Shown here one piece after another: positions 38,448 through 49,136 of a DNA stretch of 64,000 nt (position 1 is its first letter; each line of letters starts with the position of its first letter). Below the pieces are notes generated by a model. That model was not told the DNA's origin. It saw only the letters and a list, made by a program, of their open reading frames with translations, and ran no database searches. A program made the translations under genes and the position numbers. The stretch is from CAVXXB01 sp963765585 (GTDB taxonomy: Bacteria > Calditrichota > Calditrichia > JAJRVZ01). The DNA is taken from positions 372,001 through 436,000 of the forward strand of contig CAVXXB010000001.1 of NCBI GenBank assembly GCA_963765585.1, in the 5' to 3' direction.

Positions 38448-39763
38448 TCCAGTTGCATTTGCCTGGAGGGGGTAATTATATCCAGTTCAATATAGAAATA
38501 TATGCGATCCAGTATTTCTGCCACAAGGATCGAACTCCAAATTAAATGGCCATGCAAAGAATATCCTGATGCCCACAACAGGACCGGTAAAATGAATCCA
38601 CAAATTATTCGTATGAGACGAATCGGTGACAAAACCGGTTGAGATATGTTTCTACTCCGAAGGTATAGCCAGAATTTTATTACTATTATAAAAACAAAAA
38701 GAAAACTGTTGGTGGTAAGAAGGCTGAAATAAAGCATACAGGTTAATGTTACCTGGGCACTGTGTAAATTTTGCTTTTTCACATGTGGCAAGATCGCATA
38801 GACCATGTCGATAGAAATCAAAGTTATCATCCCGGCAATAATTGCCACTATACCAGCTACCGTTTTGTCCGGCCAAACATATGTATCAAGAATAATCAGC
38901 ATCAGAAATAAACTGTACGATAAAATCTCACGGCTAAGCCAGGACTTGCGCCAGTTGAGAATCGCCCGGTAAGCACGTATTTTTTTGCCTAGATGTATAC
39001 TGCTGATAAGAATCCCAGAGATGGCAGCCCCGATCAGAAAAATCGGGTTGAGAGACGAATCATATATCTTAAAATGGGCATACAGTGCAACCAGCAGGGG
39101 TACCAGAAGTGTAAATAACAGCAGGGTCCATTCTGATTTAAGATTCGTTTTTGCTTCCGGTTTTAGCATGGCCGTATTCATTTTTTCAAGCAGAGATTGA
39201 TCATAGGGAAAATTATCCGCCTCGGGTAGTTCCCGCCCAGCAGACAAGGGCAATATTTTTATGGATGGGCCAATGGTGCTTGGTGTAAATCCGGGTACCT
39301 TTTCCTGAGAATGGGTCGGTTCGAACCGGCCAAGTTGTAAGGCATCGGTAGGACAAACAGACACACAGGCCGGTTTGAGATCGTCCGCTAGCCGGGTGGG
39401 GCATAAGGTACATTTTGCCATAATACCGGTATCCGGTTGAAACCTCGGTGCGTCATATGGACAAACCCAGGAGCAATATTTACACCCGATACATTTATCC
39501 GGATCAATCTGAACGGATCCGAATTTTTCGTCTTTTGAATATGCCAACGCCGGGCAATAGTTCATACAGGGCGGATCCGCACAGTGATTGCATGCCATGG
39601 ACAGGTGAAAGGCCGGCACATCGGGATGATGGGCCTCGTTAAAACTGACCACCTGGCGCCATTGCATTGAAAAATCCAGTTGGTTTTCAAGAATACATGC
39701 AATCTGGCAGGCATTACATCCGGTACATTTATTTGTATCAAATATAAATCCAAGCTGATTCAT
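38393..39763 (-). CDS. Fused DmsB-DmsC type electron-transfer and membrane-anchor subunit
   Basis: The 456-residue fusion has an N-terminal ferredoxin-like part (1-about 175) with four Cys clusters: CTGCNACQIAC, CNHCADPPCMNYC, CIGCKYCSWVCPYDAP and CTLCPTRL...CVSVC. This is the [4Fe-4S] layout of DmsB. The C-terminal part (about 205-435) has eight predicted membrane helices and resembles the DmsC quinol-oxidising anchor. It would pass electrons from membrane quinol to the molybdoenzyme DmsA, encoded upstream with an ATGA overlap (39760-39763). Fused B-C subunits are known but less common than separate ones. The electron acceptor (DMSO, TMAO, polysulfide or another) cannot be told from this sequence. 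Confidence 0.87.
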   Translation of the reverse strand: MNQLGFIFDTNKCTGCNACQIACILENQLDFSMQWRQVVSFNEAHHPDVPAFHLSMACNHCADPPCMNYCPALAYSKDEKFGSVQIDPDKCIGCKYCSWVCPYDAPRFQPDTGIMAKCTLCPTRLADDLKPACVSVCPTDALQLGRFEPTHSQEKVPGFTPSTIGPSIKILPLSAGRELPEADNFPYDQSLLEKMNTAMLKPEAKTNLKSEWTLLLFTLLVPLLVALYAHFKIYDSSLNPIFLIGAAISGILISSIHLGKKIRAYRAILNWRKSWLSREILSYSLFLMLIILDTYVWPDKTVAGIVAIIAGMITLISIDMVYAILPHVKKQNLHSAQVTLTCMLYFSLLTTNSFLFVFIIVIKFWLYLRSRNISQPVLSPIRLIRIICGFILPVLLWASGYSLHGHLIWSSILVAEILDRIYFYIELDIITPSRQMQLDYEKWPLGSSAAIVSKTE

Positions 39764-41818
39764 TTGATTCGCTCCACAGCAACAAGATTATCGTGGAATG
39801 CCGCACCATGTCCCATATCTGTTTCGCGACCGGCCGAGCAAAAATTTACCGTTCCCCCTTCTGAGATCCACCAGCCATTGGTAACACAAATACATCCGGG
39901 TTTTAGGCCTGAGTCAAACCGTACCGGCAATTTCAATTCCCCACGATCATTATATATCCGAATAATATCATTATTTGAGATACCGTTTTCTTCGGCGTCT
40001 TTGGGATGCAGGTAAATAAATGGTTCCGGGCTGAAGTTTTTGATTAATTGCAAATTATTAAACTGAGAATGGATACGATTCTTGGTGTTTGGTGTCATTA
40101 AATAGTATTTGTATCCGGAACCAGTTTTCCCTGGTTGGCGAATAGATTCTTCGGATTCGTGAAAAGCGGGAAGTGTATCCACTTGCCACATTTTAGCCGC
40201 TTGTTCGGATAATATTTCGATTTTTCCCGAAGGGGTGGCAAACAGCTGGTCGGAAAAAGCAATTTCCTGATTATCCGGCGCAAGCAGCGGACCCTCTTTT
40301 AATCTTTCTAGTGTGAGTTCCGGGAATGGAGAAAGTTTCTGTTCGAGAAATTGAACAATGGCATCATCACCGGGCGCCGGAATCTGATCCTGTAGATCCT
40401 CTATGCGGAAAGTTCAGTCGGTTGGCAAGTTCATAATATATTTCGGATTCGGGTTTTACCTGTCCCGGTGGATCAATTACTTTTTGCTTTAACTGGATAT
40501 AGGGGTGCCAGTAAGCGCCGATCACATCACTTTGTTCAAACATTGTCTTGGCAGGGAGGATCAGATCGGCTTCCCGTGCGGTATCTGTCATGAACTGATC
40601 TACCACCACCCTGAATTCGGCTGAGCGGAAAGCAGCCAAGACCTGATTGGTGTCCGGATTTTGTGTAACCGGATTGCCGCGTTCCACCCAGATCATCTTA
40701 ATGGCCGGATCTTTTGTATCGATAATATCTTTTCCAAGACGTGCAGTAGAAATTGAAATGCGTATTTTATCATCCGGCTCTGCGGGGGGATAGAAGGCAA
40801 GCGGATCTTTTACCTGATCAAAAATATGACTTTGCAGATTCGCAAAAATCCAACCGGATCCGGGTTTACCGATATTTCCGGTAACGGCCAGAATTGCAAT
40901 CATTGCCCGCATCGACTGGCCGCTGTTGGTATATCTCTGCATGCCAAAACCAGCATTTATTGTAACCGGAGAATGTGACATTATGTACTCTGCGGTTTTA
41001 TGAATAAATTTTTCAGGGATATCACAAATCCTTGCAGCAGCAGCGGGTGTATATTCTGATACCAAACTTGCGAATTCTTCAAATCCCAGCACAGATCGGG
41101 AAATAAAGGAAGAATCGATGCCATTTTCTTTAATTATCAGATGGGAAACAGCCAATGCCAGAGCGCCGTCGGTACCGGGACGCGGTTGAATTAACAGATC
41201 TGCCCGCTCTGCCGATTGGGTGCGACGGGGATCGATGACGATCAGCTTCGCTCCGTTCGCGAGTGCCTGATCGATATAGTACATCTGGTGAATGTTAGTT
41301 TCGGCAGGATTTTTTCCCCACATGATTATGCAGCCGGCGTTGGCAATATCCCAGGGTGCATTATGTTTGTTCTCACCCAGAGTCAAACGGGTCGCTTCCA
41401 GGCCGGCCGGCCAGCACAGGTCACCATATGTGGTTGTGCAGCCGCCAAACAACCGCCAGAAATTCATCCCCACACCATTGAGCAATCCTTTGGTACCACT
41501 ACCGGTATAGTAAAGAATGCTTTTTGGACCAGGGTTTTGACGATATTCCTGTAATTTTGAGGTCAATATTTCAAAGGCAGATTCCCAGTCAATTTTTTCA
41601 AAGGAATCCCCGGAATTGGTTTTTTTTAAAGGGGATAGAATACGGTCAGGTGAATATACCCGTTCGATATAGCTGAGACCTTTAAGACACACGCCTTCCG
41701 GGGTGGCCAGATTTTGCGGATCTGGCTCAATCATACGGAGTCTGCCATCGGATACATGTACTTTTAGCGTACAGGTACTGTAGCAATTCCTGGGACATGC
41801 GGTTTGATAGATGGGCAT
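39760..41818 (-). CDS. DmsA-type molybdopterin oxidoreductase catalytic subunit, frame break near 40395
   Basis: The reconstructed protein has about 685 residues. It has the N-terminal [4Fe-4S] cluster motif CPRNCYSTC...GVCLKG and the molybdopterin guanine-dinucleotide domains (YTGSGTKGLLNG, MWGKNPAETN, VIDPRRTQSAERAD, NAGFGMQRYTNSGQSMRA), and ends in the MGD-binding domain with LHPKDAEENGI and NGWWISEGG. The mature protein begins at the start codon with no twin-arginine signal, unlike periplasmic DmsA. Either the catalytic subunit stays in the cytoplasm or the true start lies further upstream. One extra C near 40395 breaks the frame (repaired: LNFPIEDLQDQ). The gene ends in an ATGA overlap with dmsBC, so the two are translationally coupled. 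Confidence 0.82.
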
Positions 41819-41889
41819 GTAAAATCAATCGTTAAAATTTTATTATTTTAACAGGCAGAGAATAAAAAAGCAATTTTGTTCACAGACGA

Positions 41890-44157
41890 CTATGCCCAGG
41901 CACGACTACTTCGGTAGAGTAAGTATGCGAAAATATATAATAGGGCCGCGCACAGTGGGCAATTCCAACACCCCAGGAAAATGCAATCAGCACAATAAGA
42001 CAGGAGCCCAGTACGGAAGCGGCGCCATTTACGGCGAAACCCCAATCAATGAAAGATTTAACCCGCAAACCTCCCTTGGGAAAAGGAATACCCATGCAAA
42101 ACCCCACTGGTGCAATTATCAAAGTGGTTGTTAATATGCGCAAGGGCATATCCATAAAACCCAAACCATAGGTAATATATTTGAAGACAAAAATATCCAG
42201 TACAATCCAGAGCACGATACCTGCGAATGCAAAAACAGAAGGAATCTTTTTAGCATAAAAACTGCCAATTCCGGAGAATATTAACAATGTCACCAGAATT
42301 GTTATAATACTATATATCGATGGTCCGATGAAGAGTGTATATTTTTGAATAAAAGTTATTTCGGCCATCATAAATGCCAGACCAATGGTGAAAAAATACA
42401 ACCAGGCGCCAGGATGCATGCGATCGCCACTTGTAAAATAGGGTACCAGGTTCAGGGGCAGGATAATAATTATCACCAGAATAATGATGATCATAATAAT
42501 CGCTTTGGAAAGTGGAAATCCCAGTGAATCTTCATAACCACGAAGTTTGGCAAATTTTTCGCGATCAAAATTTTTCCAGAGACCCATTTGCGCAATATAA
42601 GGACGATCATCGGTGGCAGGAGAGATGTCCACATTTACGGAATCCTGCCATTGTTCCCACCCATCCCGCACAATCCGGTTTATCAGATTTTCCTGCAAAC
42701 TGTCTGCCGCGGGATACAGGATATTGGCATACGTAATCTCTTCGGCAGAGATACCGGCAAAGGCGCCCTGGACAATCTGCTCTGATAATGGTTGTTTGCC
42801 CAGCAACAACATTTTTCGCCGCATTTTGGGTAGTTCATATACCGCAATATGTGAGGGTGGATCGGATACACCCAGTTCTTTCATTGCATCAAGTGCTTCG
42901 CTAACCAGCCGTGGTACATAAAAATGATGTTCGATCAACAGGTATCCGTCCGGGCTGAGTGCCTGCCAGTAATCGATAAAAGCTTCGGTTGTATAGATAT
43001 AATTTTCGGCCAGAGAAAATGCCCCGGAAGCCAATGCAGCATATGAATTGGAACTAAAAGAATAAATGATATCGAATTGTTCATGGAATCTGCGTACATA
43101 AGCGCGGGCGTCTTCTGAGACGACGACGACACGCGGATCACGATATATATATCCTGAGAATTCCGATAATTCGCCATCCAGCATAAGCTGATTGATATGT
43201 GTGTTTACCTCAACGGCGTGAATTTTTGCCGCACCAAATTGCAGCGCCTGAAACACATCCTGACCTCCGCCTGCACCCAGCGACAAAAACTCACAGTCCT
43301 CAAATTCATTGATAAGATTTTCCACGATCTGGAACCCGAATTTGAGTGAATCGGGAATGTCCCAATTACCATCAAAGGCATTCACACCGGTGTTGGCGGC
43401 ATTGTCGATATTTATTCGCCGGTATTCATCATTATAATTGTAAATTTTGATTTTGGACATGGCGTCCCAGTGCTTATACACAATCTCAGCCTTTTCTTCT
43501 CTTTCTTTTTCCAGAAGGCCCTCAGCATTTTGACCGATAAAGATCAACGCAATAAATAGTAATATTGGTAAAATTTTTGTCCAGCGTTCATAGATAAGAT
43601 ATGATGCAAGTAAAACCGGAAAGTGCACTCCAGAGCACGGTAACCGGAGTGCCGAAAAGATTCATTGCCATCATAGCGAGTACCACCCCAAGTCCCGCAC
43701 CGGTTAAATCACTCATATACAGTTTTGCAATTTTTTCATGATTTTGTTTGAATAAAATAGCCAGAGCAATGCCACCAAAGAAAAAGGATGAGCTTAGCAG
43801 GAGAATTATAACCAGCAATTTGATAATCATAAACCAATCGGTGAGTAATAGTGCAAATTGCAAATCGATCATAAACACAATAATGGGACCGGCAATAATC
43901 AGTAATCCGGTCAGGAGCAGGAAGTGGCCAAGTCCGCTTTCAAATCGCGGGAAAAGCCGAAGGGTTAGCGCACCCATGCCCAGCCCCAGAATGGCCAGTG
44001 ATAATATCAGAAAGGCAAAGGTGTAAAAGAACTCTGCCGAGAAAATCCGGGTCCATCCCAGTTCGATTGCAATTAAAGAAACAGAAAGCAGGAAAATCGT
44101 CAGGTACTTTTTTGCGGTCATAGTACACCCATCGTTTTGTTTAATGCCCAAATCCAA
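41890..44157 (-). CDS. Membrane-anchored spermidine-synthase-like protein, frame breaks near 43605 and 41960
   Basis: The reconstructed protein of about 755 residues has an N-terminal half of six to seven membrane helices (44157 to about 43520), then a SAM-binding spermidine-synthase-like methyltransferase fold (LSLGAGGGQDVFQAL, IHAVEVN, DARAYVRR, YSFSSNSYAA), and a C-terminal set of membrane helices with FMMAEITFIQKY and PVGFCMGIPFPKG. This two-part architecture is known in bacteria as fused spermidine synthase/MFS-like proteins, and the substrate is not known. An extra T near 43605 (repaired: WSALPVLLASYL) and one break near 41960 (repaired end: LLYIFAYLLYRSSRAW) interrupt it. It lies alone upstream of the dms genes. 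Confidence 0.75.
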
Positions 44158-44449
44158 ATGTCAAATGAATGACAAAATCCCAAGTCTTAAATTCGCAATA
44201 TGTATTAGAAATTGAAGCATTGGGCATTGAATTGTCATTTGTGCTTTGACATTGGCCATTGTTATAAGAAATGATTCACATGAAATTGTAAAAATTTACG
44301 TAGAAATAAGACACATGTTACATGCGATTAAAATAAAACTGGTCTGGTTTTTAAAATTACGTTAATATGAAAGTTCTACCACGAAGGGACGCAGTGACAC
44401 GAAGGATATCCAAGTAATTTATCTTCGTGCTCTTCGTGAACTTCGTGGT
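44143..44449. repeat. Two intergenic inverted-arm elements in one gap
   Basis: Element one: AATGCCCAAATCC...GACATTTGG-type arms at 44143-44174 and 44219-44260 (CATTGGGCATT and CATTGGCCATT words). Element two: arms ACCACGAAGGGACGCAGTGACACGAAGG-like (44378-44405) and CTTCGTGCTCTTCGTG...CTTCGTGGT (44423-44449). The 392-base gap holds no other recognisable feature. Confidence 0.65.
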
Positions 44450-44549
44450 GAAATTTTTAAATAATCTAATGCGAGTGACAAAAAATCCTTGCATCGCCTG
44501 ATGACGAGATTCACTGTGGTTAAATTGATAAGGATGGAGGGAATGGTAG

Positions 44550-45463
44550 ATGTTTAAATGGACAATTTTAACTTTGATTGCATTGTTTGTACTCGGATGA
44601 AATAAAGTGGAAGATGAAAAAGGGATTGTGACAAAAAATTGCAGATGGATTTAACTTTGCCGAGGGCCCCGCCTGGAGTAGCACAGGTGTACTATATGTC
44701 TCAAATTGCTATGGAGACTGGGTGGCCCAAATTCAGAACGATAAGCTGGACACATTCGTGGTAAAACCAACCGACCCGGATACGTTTAGTAATACCAATG
44801 GATTGACCATGGCTAAAGACGGATTCTTATATGCCTGTGATTTTGGCCGGGGCGCGATTGTCAGATTTAATATGAAAGGGCAATGCTCGGTATATGCCGG
44901 TGAATATGAGGGCGTAAAATTTAACCGTCCCAATGATCTGGCATTTGATCCTGCCGGAAATCTGTATTTTACGGATCCCAATAAATATGATAAAGAACAG
45001 AGAGATGGCAGAGTCTTTCGGATCACTCAGGGAACCGGAGAAGTTTCTTTGGTCGCGGAAAATCTTGCCTTTCCCAATGGCATTGCTTTTTCTGCGGATG
45101 CCAAAAATCTGTTTGTCTGCGAATCTGCAATGAGCCGGATCCTTAAAATATGATGTAAACAAAGAAGGCACACTGGAAAACCAGACAGAATTAGTAGTAT
45201 TACCTGGTGGCGATCCGGATGGTATTGCACTGGATCGTGATGGAAATTTATATGCGGCACATTATGGTACCGGAACCGTTTTCGTCATCAACCCGGCCGG
45301 AAAAATTACTTCTGAGATAAAGATTCCCGATGGTAAAAAAACAACCAATGTAGATTTCGGTGGGCCGGATATGCGCACTCTGTATATTACCGATGCGGAG
45401 AGTAATGCGGTTTATAAAATGAGGAATTTGATCCCGGGGTTGAAATTGTTCTATTGGGAATAG
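44550..45463 (+). pseudogene. SMP-30/gluconolactonase-like propeller lipoprotein, disrupted
   Basis: A GGAGG site precedes the ATG at 44550. A lipoprotein-like leader (MFKWTILTLIALFVLG) meets an in-frame TGA at 44598-44600, where a lipobox Cys would be expected. The body resumes at about 44635 in another frame (DGFNFAEGPAWS) and continues to 45153 (ILKI). It then shifts again and continues as YDVNKEGTLEN to the stop at 45461-45463. The body has SMP-30/strictosidine-synthase-like blades (FNRPNDLAFDPAGNLYFTDP, FPNGIAFSADAKNLFVCE, DPDGIALDRDGNLYAAHYG). Such proteins are often lactonases with a bound metal. Three breaks in 900 bases are too many to assign a working gene, but the sequence is well conserved, so error in the assembly cannot be excluded. 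Confidence 0.7.
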
Positions 45464-45472
45464 TGTGTTTTT

Positions 45473-45629
45473 CTCGCAGAGCCGCAGAGAAAATGATTAG
45501 AGATTAGGAATTAGAAATGAGAGATTACGAGTTGGCAGTAGGCGGTAGGCCGTAGATAGTTTCAATTTACTATTTACAATCCCTAATCCCTCAATCCTTG
45601 ATTTTCTGCGTCTCTGCGTCTCCGCGAGA
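45473..45629. repeat. Intergenic element with inverted GCAGAG arms
   Basis: The arms CTCGCAGAGCCGCAGAGAAAA (45473-45493) and TCTGCGTCTCTGCGTCTCCGCGAGA (45605-45629) are imperfect inverses. The interior carries tandem TTAG/AGGAATTAG words and a GGCAGTAGGCGGTAGGCCG stretch similar to the 48821-48942 element. Confidence 0.65.
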
Positions 45630-45683
45630 GATAAAAAATGACAGTAATATATAATTAATTTCCAGTTTTATCCTTTTATCCCT

Positions 45684-47409
45684 TTATCCATTCAAAAACC
45701 CAAGAAAATTCATTTCTGATACAATACCTCTCCCGCCAACAATTGTATACACCGCATCTGTATTAGGAATGTCATGTTCTGGAACTGTCATAATATTTTG
45801 TGAAAGGACCGTGATGTCGGCAAGTTTGCCAACACTTAGTGTGCCCTTTTCATTTTCTTCGAAGGCTGAATATGCGGCATTTATGGTGTATGACCGCAGG
45901 GCCTCTTCGCGGGTCATGGTCTGATCCGGGAAAAAAGCTCCCCCACCGGACATTTTGCGGGTAATGGCAGAATAAAAATTTTCATAGGGATTGATGCTTT
46001 CAACCGGCGCATCTGTTCCATTGGATATGATGGATCCGGCATTCATTAATTCACGCCAGACATAGGCGCCCTCATGGCTGCGTTTCTCACCAAGTTTCTT
46101 TTCCACCCACGGCCCATCCGAGGTACAGTGCACCGATTGCATGACAGGAATAACACCAAGTTGGGCAAAGCGCCCAATATCATCTGGATGCAGATGCTGC
46201 GCATGTTCGATTCGCCAGCGTAAATTCTGAGCATCGGGATATTTTTTAAATGTCTTTTCATATATATCGAGTGTTTTCCGGTTACCCAGATCGCCGATGG
46301 CGTGGGTACAGAGTTGAAATCCGTTTTGAATAGCAATTTCGGCGCTTTCTGCAAACACATCAAGATCAATGGTATTCAGGCCGCGGCTGTTGGGTAGATC
46401 GTTATACGGTTCCAGCAACCAGGCGCCATGGGCACCAAGTGCCCCATCCATATATCGTTTGATTCCTCCGACTGTGAGATGGTTATCTCCGTAATTTTTG
46501 ATTTTATAGGATGAGATATGATTCTTTAAGTCGGTCATTTTCTTCCTCCAGCATCACCCATAGCCGTATACCCATTAGATCTGCATCGACCATTTCCTTA
46601 TAAAAATCAATTTCTTTAAACGAGACTCCGGCATCATGAAAACCGGTAATACCCATTTCCAGACAACCCTGATTTGCCAGCATAAACGCTTTCTTGTTCC
46701 TGGCAGCAATTTGCTCAGCGGAAAGTGATTGCAGAAATTCTGTGTATCGATTGGTAATCAGAGTATCCGCATTTTCCAGAAAAACACCGGCAGGTTCCTG
46801 ATTATTTTTATGAAGTATCGCGCCACCGGAAGGATCAGGTGTGGTGTTAGTAATTCCGGCCAGTTCCATTGCATAGCGGTTGGCAATAATGCCATGTCCG
46901 CTGGCATGAGTTAGAAACACCGGGTTTTTGGGAGCGGCTTTGCTAAGAAGATCATGAACCGGATATCCGGAAACATTGGCTGCAGGAACATCATCCCATT
47001 TCTCCTGATGCCAGCCCCGGCCAAGAATCCATTCACCGGGTTCTGCAGAGTCGGCTGCTTCACGAACCAGTGTGACAATTTCAGACCAATTTCGGGTTTC
47101 ATTCAGACGTAATTTCATCTTGGAATAACCAAAACTCATAAAATGAGCATGTCCTTCAATCAATCCCGGGATCGCTGTTTTACCTTCCAGATCAATCATT
47201 CTGGTTTCAGCATGGGCCATAGATTTAATTTCTTCATCTGAACCGATGGCCAGAATTTTTCCGCTGCCCGCCGCCAACGCCTGAACATTTGGCGCTCGAT
47301 CATCAAGGGTGATGATATTGCCATTATAAAGAATCAGATCGACCGGTGGTTTGCCGGATTCACATGAAAAAAGAAATATCATCATTAACACAAATAAATC
47401 TACGTACAA
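45684..47409 (-). CDS. YtcJ-type amidohydrolase lipoprotein, frame break near 46520
   Basis: The reconstructed protein has about 575 residues and belongs to the amidohydrolase-3 (YtcJ-like) family of metal-dependent hydrolases. Features: VDLILYNGNIITLDD, the HxH pair in IEGHAHFMSFG, THASGHGI, MDGALGAHG, THAIGDLGN, RIEHAQH and the final NGTDAPVESINP. A lipobox FSCES near residue 16 indicates a lipoprotein. Two frames (46504-47409 and 45684-46538) overlap, and joining them at DRLKEHISSYKIK requires one base change. The start is unclear: TTG at 47409 is the only codon in frame, while an ATG 12 bases upstream is in another frame, so another break may hide there. The substrate is unknown. Members hydrolyse diverse amides. 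Confidence 0.8.
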
Positions 47410-47443
47410 TTGTTTTCATTTTAAAATTACCTCATATTATCTA

Positions 47444-47464
47444 CCCCGGAAATTGTTTCCGGGG
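47444..47464 (-). promoter_or_regulatory. Perfect hairpin CCCCGGAAA/TTTCCGGGG upstream of amidohydrolase
   Basis: The 9-bp stem with a 3-base loop (47444-47452 and 47456-47464) is close upstream of the amidohydrolase on the minus strand. It has no T-tract. It might be an operator or part of a leader. It is related to the second hairpin 47548-47567 (TCCGGAAA/TTTCCGGA). Confidence 0.35.
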
Positions 47465-47547
47465 GAATTATCTTTGGCAGGTTTGAGCATCTGCACCAGA
47501 TATTTTTGCCGGTGGAGTGACCCTATATTTCCGGCTCAAGCACTTTC

Positions 47548-47567
47548 TCCGGAAATCAATTTCCGGA
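47548..47567 (-). repeat. Hairpin TCCGGAAA/TTTCCGGA, repeat of the 47444 hairpin
   Basis: The 8-bp stem with a 4-base loop shares the CCGGAAA core with the hairpin at 47444-47464. The two lie between the esterase gene end and the amidohydrolase gene start. They could be paired protein-binding sites. A terminator is less likely because no clear T-run follows. Confidence 0.35.
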
Positions 47568-47603
47568 TGAGAACCAGTCTTATATGGTATAAATTAATCA
47601 GTT

Positions 47604-48780
47604 CTATCTGCAGCAAAAAAAAACTCCAGAAATCGCCAGCTATTTTTCGCCCATGAGACTTCGTTGTGCCGGCTATTGGAAAAACTATGCCAAACAAAAT
47701 CTCTGCCCTGTCTTATATCCTTTTTCTTTCAGGACGTTAACCATCGTGCTTATCCCGGGTTTTAACTTGCTATCGAGTTCATTATCGCCGTTATCAATAT
47801 AGAGTAAAAATGGCGGCCGTGTTATTATGATCATTGATTACATTGTCAGTATAATCAATATCATATTTTTCCGATGACAATTTAAATACCGGCGATATAC
47901 ATGCGGCCCGGGAAAATATATCGGGATATTCCCATAATAGCATAAATGATAACAACCCCGCTGCAGATGAACCACCGGTAGCAGTATACTCTCTCTCCGG
48001 CCGGGTACGATATGAACTATCGATCATTGGTTTAATTACATCAACAACCAGTTTAATATACAGATTGGCGGTCGGTGTTTCCAGGTACTCCAGAGACCGA
48101 TCTGGTGTATTATAAATTCCGACAATGATGAGAGGCATTATCCGCTTATTTTTGATAAGGCTGTCCGCGGTTTCATCCAGTTGCCAGTCATTGCCTCCCA
48201 CAGATGTGGCGGGATCGATGATGTTCTGACCGTCATGCATATACAAAACCGGATAGTGTCTGGTTAAATCTTTTTCATATCCAGGCGGAAGCCAGACAAT
48301 CACATCTCTCGGTTTCAAACCATAAGCTTCAATATCATGATGATATTTCACGTCACCGGTAATTTGACCGCGAACAAAGTATTCCTTCTGCTGATCCTTC
48401 CAACCCGGGATATGTACAATTATTGTGGTATCATTTAAGATAAGACAATCCGAGTCACCGGGAATTTGACCCAATTGATAAATGGCTTCTTTACCCCAGT
48501 CACCACGGGTAAACTTATATTTTAATCGTGTCCCTTTTTTAAAAATTAATTGTCGCGTCCATACATTATTTTTATCTGCATGCAGGGGGATTTTTGCCGG
48601 ATGCCAATTCCCCAGCAAGGTATGATTTCCCGAAATAAAAACAGTATCACCGGCCGCCACAGAGTCTGCCCGGACAATAAAGCGAACCAAAGCCGTAGAA
48701 TCAGTATTGCTCAGCGAGAATGCCACAATTGGAAAAAACAAAAAAAGAAGTATAGATCGACGTCGTATATCCACAACCAA
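47604..48780 (-). pseudogene. CBM20-like plus esterase D-type hydrolase, disrupted near 3' end
   Basis: The N-terminus has a signal peptide (ends FSLSN) and a starch-binding-type (CBM20/48-like) domain (residues about 25-115: FISGNHTLLGNW, WTRQLIFKKGTRLKYKFTRGDW). An esterase D/IroE-like hydrolase follows with YPVLYMHDGQNI, the nucleophile elbow GGSSAAG and SPVF. The frame breaks near 47806. Removing one T of the run there gives LLYIDNGDNELDSKLKPG. A second break near 47703 is repaired as GYKTGRDFVWHSFSNSRHNEVSWAK, which contains the C-terminal catalytic His. A third shift near the eight-A run at 47616 leads to a stop at 47604. If intact, it would be an exported esterase or feruloyl-esterase-like enzyme. 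It could be a working gene spoilt by errors. Confidence 0.7.
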
Positions 48781-48820
48781 TCCTTTAAAGAAGTTATAGT
48801 ATAATGGTTTATTTTTATTA

Positions 48821-48942
48821 TCTCACGCAGAGACGCGGAGTCGCAGAGGAAAAGAATTAGAAATTAATAATTGGCGATAGGCAATAGGCAATTACCAATC
48901 TCTCATTCCTCATTACTAATTTTCTTCTGCGGTTCTGCGAGA
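48821..48942. repeat. Intergenic element with inverted GCAGAG arms (copy of the 45473 family)
   Basis: The left arm TCTCACGCAGAGACGCGGAG... (48821-48849) and the right arm CTTCTGCGGTTCTGCGAGA (48924-48942) surround tandem GGCGATAGGCAATAGGCAATTA words similar to those near 45535-45560. Confidence 0.65.
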
Positions 48943-49023
48943 ATCTTTTAAAAAATATACCTTGACAAGATCCGGATCATTAGAAAAAGTGGTTATTGGT
49001 TATTGGTTTATTGTCTCCACTAT

Positions 49024-49090
49024 GTCATTCCGCAGGAATCTTCCCGTCGTTTTTGTACCGTAAATCACGGGAGGATCTCTTCGAGATGAC
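49024..49090. repeat. Inverted repeat GTCATTCCGCAGGAATC/GATCTCTTCGAGATGAC
   Basis: The arms 49024-49046 and 49068-49090 are partly inverse (GTCAT...GATC; CCCG/CGGG) and share words with 25721-25786. No gene lies in the 356-base gap. Confidence 0.55.
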
Positions 49091-49136
49091 AGAACATGGC
49101 GCTACTGCCAACAGCCAATTGTAAATTTCTCATACT

